This document shows, one piece after another, positions 60,404 to 64,000 of a stretch of DNA of 64,000 nucleotides. Position numbers and translations under genes: made by a program. Source of the stretch: Pogonophryne albipinna (Eukaryota > Chordata > Actinopteri > Perciformes > Artedidraconidae); NCBI GenBank assembly GCA_028583405.1, contig CM053250.1, positions 40,908,230 through 40,972,229 on the forward strand. The letters run 5' to 3'. The notes beneath the pieces are model-generated. The model was not told the origin of the DNA, searched no databases, and was given only the letters and a program-made list of their open reading frames with translations. Numbering within the stretch: position 1 is the first letter of the stretch; every line of letters starts with the position of its first letter.

Positions 60404-60898
60404 ATGTCGCCAACCAAACGTCGAGCTGGTAGGCCTAGGAACGGCGGACGGGCAGTCCTCCCGACTGTCGATAACCGAGGCCTGACAGTGCTTCAACTCA
60501 ATGTCAAGGGCCTAACCACCGCCAAACTCGAGGTTGTGCGTCACCTGGCTGATTCCAACGGGGCAGCGGCTGTGCTCCTGCAGGAGACACACTGCACATC
60601 CGATAACTTCCTTAAGATCCCTGGGTTCCATCTCGCTGGGTCCATCCACAGCAAGAAACACGGTGTGGCAACCTTCGTCAGGACTGAAATAAGCTGGTCA
60701 ACCAGTAGCCTATCTCCACCAGGCTATAACATCGAGTTGCTGGTTACTAAAATCCAGGGAACATCAGTCATCAATGTATACAAGCCCCCACCATCAGAGC
60801 TGTCTGTGACGTCACTCCCATCAGTAACTGCACCCGCCATCTATGCAGGGGACTTCAACTGTCAGCACACAGACTGGGGTTACACACACAACACCTAA
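60404..60898 (+). pseudogene. LINE endonuclease segment
   Basis: ATG at 60404 follows a 72-bp 5' leader. The frame carries the first three endonuclease motifs (LQLNVKGL, LLQETH, GDFNCQHTDWG) and shifts out of frame at about 60888, where the next frame continues PNGVALSKWASM. Confidence 0.8.
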
Positions 60899-60933
60899 TG
60901 GAGTGGCACTGAGCAAATGGGCCTCCATGTTGT

Positions 60934-61017
60934 TGCGTGTTGGCACCTTGAGTTTATTGTAATTTCGTTGTACCTGTACAATGACAAATAAAGATCTATC
61001 TCTATCTATCTCTATCT
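60934..61017 (+). mobile_element. CR1/Rex1-like LINE 3' tail nested in the I/jockey-like LINE
   Basis: About 84 bp reading ATTTCGTTGTACCTGTACAA, TGACAAATAAAG and (ATCT)n, a common 3' end of teleost CR1/Rex1-type elements. It splits the endonuclease frame between ASM and KTDALLLYD. Confidence 0.65.
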
Positions 61018-62204
61018 CAAAACTGATGCCCTGCTACTGTACGATCCCAAGGAGCCTTCAACCTTCTTCTCTGCACGCTGGAACACCTCCACCAACCCAG
61101 ACCTGGCCTTCGCCATCTGCCGCAGTAACGACCCGAAACCGGAGAGACGCGTCATGGACAGGTTTCCCCGCTCACATCACCGACCGGCCATCATTAAAAT
61201 TCCAGCACTGGTGCAACCGGTACCAGGGAAACTGGTCAAACGATGGAACTTTCGAAAAGGCCAACTGGGAGTCGTTTGTTGAGGAGACGGCAAGAAGGTC
61301 AGCTGGTCTGCCAGACTCAGAGGCAGCAGATGCGGATGCGGCCTACACAGCCTACTGCGGGGTCCTCCTGGGTGCGGCAAAGAAGACCATTCCGCGTGGC
61401 TATAACAGGAACTACATCCCGGGTTGGGACGAGGAGTGCAGCCGTCTTCTGTGTGACCACCAGAGTGCTAGCTCCAGAGAAGAGGTGGCCGTGACTGCAA
61501 CAGCACTGCTCCAGAGGCTGGACGTCACCCGCAGGACCAGATGGACAGAAGTCGTCGAATCAATCGACTTCACCCACTCTAGTCGTAAGGCGTGGCAGAC
61601 CATCAACCAGCTTACAGGCAGAAATACAACGCCCCCCAGGTGCCCAGTCACAGCATATGCCATCGCATCCCAGCTCCTGAAGAACGGCCGCTTCCCGGAC
61701 GCAGACAAAGACTTCGCCCGACTGACATCGCGCAATGTGTCTTCCATCTTGGGAGTGGACAGTGTCGACTCCAACCTCTCGGGAGACTTTACAGTAGATG
61801 AACTCAGTGAGGCCATAAGTAAGCTCAAGCCGGGCAAATCTCCGGGCCGTGACAACATCCACCCGGAGTTCGTCACCCACCAGAGCACAACAACATCTGG
61901 CTGGCTCTGTGCATTCTTCTCGTCGTGTTACCGGAGGTCAAAGCTCCCAAAGACCTGGCGCCGCACCTCCGTCATAGCTCTGCCCAAGCCAAATAAACCT
62001 GCGGAAGACCCCAAGTCATACAGACCCATCTCGCTGCTCTGTGTCCCATTCGAGATTTTGGAGAGGATGATCCATAGCCGCATCGAGCCAGTGGTGGACT
62101 CACAGCTTCCACAGGAACAAGCTGGTTTTCGACGTGGAAGGTCAACAATAGACCAGGTAACGCTACTCTCTAGTAGTGTACCTGGACCTGACTGCCGCAT
62201 ATGA
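61018..62204 (+). pseudogene. LINE reverse transcriptase, N-terminal half
   Basis: Open from the insert to 62204: LKFQHWCNRYQGNWS, VDELSEAISKLKPGKSPGRD, TSVIALPKPNKPAEDPKSYR, RMIHSRIEPVVDSQLPQEQA. The frame ends after DQVTLL where a short deletion removes the residues before the palm aspartate. Confidence 0.8.
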
Positions 62205-62664
62205 CACCGTCTGGCACTGTGGACTCCACCTGAAGCTGTTGAGGACAATACCAGACCGCCATATGGTTAAGTTCATCATGGAGACGCTTACCAACCGCAG
62301 CTTTGTCCTCCAGACCAGCAATGGCCAACGCAGCAGGCTCAGAAGTCTGAGGAACGGTGTTCCGCAAGGGTCGGTTCTCTTGCCGATGCTGTTCAACATT
62401 TATGTACATGACCTACCTGACACAACATCCAGAAAGTACGGCTATGCAGACGATCTAGCCATCATGCTGAGACGACCAACATGGAAGACAATGGAAGATG
62501 GCCTTAACGACGACATGGGCACCCTGGTAGCATACTTTCAAAGGTGGCGTCTACAGCTCAACATCGGAAAGACAGTAGCAGCGGCATACCATCTTAGCAC
62601 CAGAGAAGCTAGGAGGGAACTTGAGGTGCGTGTCAACAATAAACGTCTGGGGAGCCTGCTCTAA
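62176..62664 (+). pseudogene. LINE reverse transcriptase, palm domain with YADD
   Basis: YLDLTAAYDTVWHCGLHLK supplies motif A, RNGVPQGSVLLPMLFNIYV motif B, and KYGYADDLAIM motif C with both catalytic aspartates. The remaining part to 63307 is split over other frames (LRLSTQALVFSAAEYCAPAW; RQWTTLNRLRTGVGRFKTSM). Confidence 0.8.
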
Positions 62665-63483
62665 GACGCTGCGATTATCGACCCAAGCCCTGGTCTTCTC
62701 TGCAGCGGAATACTGCGCCCCAGCCTGGAGCAGAAGCCCTCACGCAAGTAAGGTTGACGTGGTCATCAACAACGCCCTCAGGATTATAACTGAATGCTTG
62801 AAGCCTACCCCTGTGTCCCTCTCTGTGTAGCTCCGGCCGGCCACCCTCGCCCTGGCCAGGAAAGCCCAAAAGCATGACTGGCACATCCTGCATAACACGA
62901 CAACGAGAGCAGCGCCCCTAAGTAGGCTCAAGTCCTGCCTCCCCCTCAACAAGGCAGCACAAGAGATTCTCAATTCCACCTCTGAGGACCTCTCCAGAGA
63001 TGCATGGTTGGCGGCTGCTTGGAGGCAGGAGTGGGAGCTAGCCGGGCCCTCCCGCATCCATCGCTACATCTGGGACCCAGGAGATGGCGCCATAGGAGGA
63101 GACGACCTACCACGCCGGCAATGGACCACACTAAACCGCCTACGAACTGGGGTCGGTCGCTTCAAAACATCAATGAAGAAGTGGGGCCTGGCAGACAGTG
63201 CTGCATGCGAGTGCGGTGACCCTGAACAGACTGCCGAACATATAATAACCACCTGCCCTTTAAATAGTCCACCCTCGGAAGCCAGCCTCTTCGACGTAGG
63301 ACCATAGATGCGGGCATGGCTACACGACACCGAGTTGGACCTCTGACGTTACACGAAAGAAGAAGAAGAAGAAGAAGAAGAAGAAGAAGAAGAAGAAGAA
63401 GAAGAAGAACAGATTTCACATAACTGTATTAGGTTAGTTGAAAGCAATGATATTAGTTTGAACCTAATATTATTTGTTTAAAC

Positions 63484-63790
63484 TTAAAAGAGACCTATAA
63501 TGCAAAATGCACTTTTTGATGTCTTTTATACATAAATGTGTCCCTGGTGTGTCAGGAGACTCACAAAGTGTCAGAAAATAAAACCCTCTCTTTTTTCCTC
63601 CGTACCCACATCTCTAAAAACGGGGGAACAACGGAGCTGAGCCAGATTTGCGTCCGATATGACGTAATATCGGAAATGTGGGCTGGCTTTACGCCCACGG
63701 TCCTATCAGAAACGTTGCTATCAGAAACAATGCCTGACTGTTTTGGACGTAATATGGTCTGTGTTTACATTAGCAAGTATCGCTAACACT
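63484..63790 (+). mobile_element. piggyBac-like MITE copy
   Basis: TTAAAAGAGACCTATAATGC, then the same body as 58106-58330 (TGTCCCTGGTGTGTCAGG; GGGGGAACAACGGAGCTGAG). Probably continues to the window end. Confidence 0.55.
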
Positions 63791-64000
63791 CAGAGCTAAC
63801 CTCTGGAGAGAGTGTGTGTAAAAAAGCAGGAAATATAAAAAGTAGAACTCACCTTGTGGTAAACCCGTGAGAGAGAAAAAGCATTTGAGCTCCATACTGT
63901 TTCAGAAATAATCCTTGATGTGGTTTGGAACATGATATGGCGTTTCATCACGGCAGTATCTGCCGGGACAATTCTCCCGCATGAGCAGGCATAAGCTCCA
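63791..64000. other. Window end, nothing further recognised
   Basis: No gene seen. May belong to the MITE on its left. Confidence 0.35.

Larger units (their letters stand above)
60332..63407 (+). mobile_element. I/jockey-superfamily LINE, near full length, disrupted
   Basis: Flanked by exact 11-bp duplications AACAGATTTCA (60321-60331 and 63408-63418), with an (AAG)n tail at 63354-63407. Endonuclease: TVLQLNVKGL, LLQETHC, INVYKPPP, GDFNCQHTDWG, and SHHRP after the insert. Reverse transcriptase: KPGKSPGRDNIHPEF, YRPISLLC, QAGFRRGRSTIDQ, then DLTAAYDTVW, NGVPQGSVL and the intact box YADD (62443-62454). C-terminal cysteine-histidine motif CECGDPEQTAEHIITTC. Breaks: a frameshift near 60888, an 88-bp foreign insert, a deletion with frameshift near 62170, a frameshift near 62650 and a stop at 62828. 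The clade (Nimb/I or jockey) is not settled. Confidence 0.88.

Overview
The window is eukaryotic, almost certainly a ray-finned fish, most likely a teleost. The evidence is two vertebrate genes with canonical GT-AG introns plus a repeat set typical of teleosts: Rex3/RTE, L2, L1/Tx1-like and I/jockey-like LINEs, a DIRS element with tyrosine recombinase, many hAT, PIF/Harbinger and ISL2EU-like DNA transposons, piggyBac-like MITEs and long (CA)n tracts. No prokaryotic, CRISPR or phage feature is present.

Host genes. (1) btbd10 lies on the minus strand from about 46.16 kb to 19.73 kb. I rebuilt eight coding exons with consistent splice phases (46037-46164, 41120-41376, 39962-40256, 39264-39366, 27380-27500, 25509-25706, 24204-24314, 19733-20145). 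The first exon is the least certain. The 3'UTR ends near an AATAAA at 19163-19168. (2) A parathyroid hormone gene (pth) lies on the minus strand from about 56.27 to 55.0 kb. It has a TATA box, a non-coding first exon, a short signal-peptide exon and a hormone exon, giving a 111-residue preprohormone. BTBD10 and PTH are also neighbours on human chromosome 11, so the pair is a conserved linkage.

Layout. 0-19 kb is intergenic and almost wholly transposons: an open Rex3 reverse transcriptase cutting an L2 endonuclease; an ISL2EU-like fragment broken by a Harbinger end; a hAT holding a second hAT holding a third (two with 8-bp target duplications); a DIRS element lacking reverse transcriptase; an L2 fragment; a complete Harbinger MITE; a TTF-type hAT; and a 57-bp minisatellite. 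19.1-46.2 kb is btbd10, whose introns carry hATs, an L1 pseudogene, Rex3 and BED-hAT fragments, and a fold-back element. 46.2-55 kb, between the genes, holds an inverted repeat pair around an ISL2EU-like element. 55-56.5 kb is pth. 56.5-64 kb is pth upstream DNA with a full-length but disrupted I/jockey-like LINE (60332-63407, 11-bp target duplication).

The two genes are not known to act together. BTBD10 is an intracellular BTB protein linked to Akt signalling; PTH is a secreted calcium-regulating hormone. All family assignments rest on reading motifs by eye; no database search was run.
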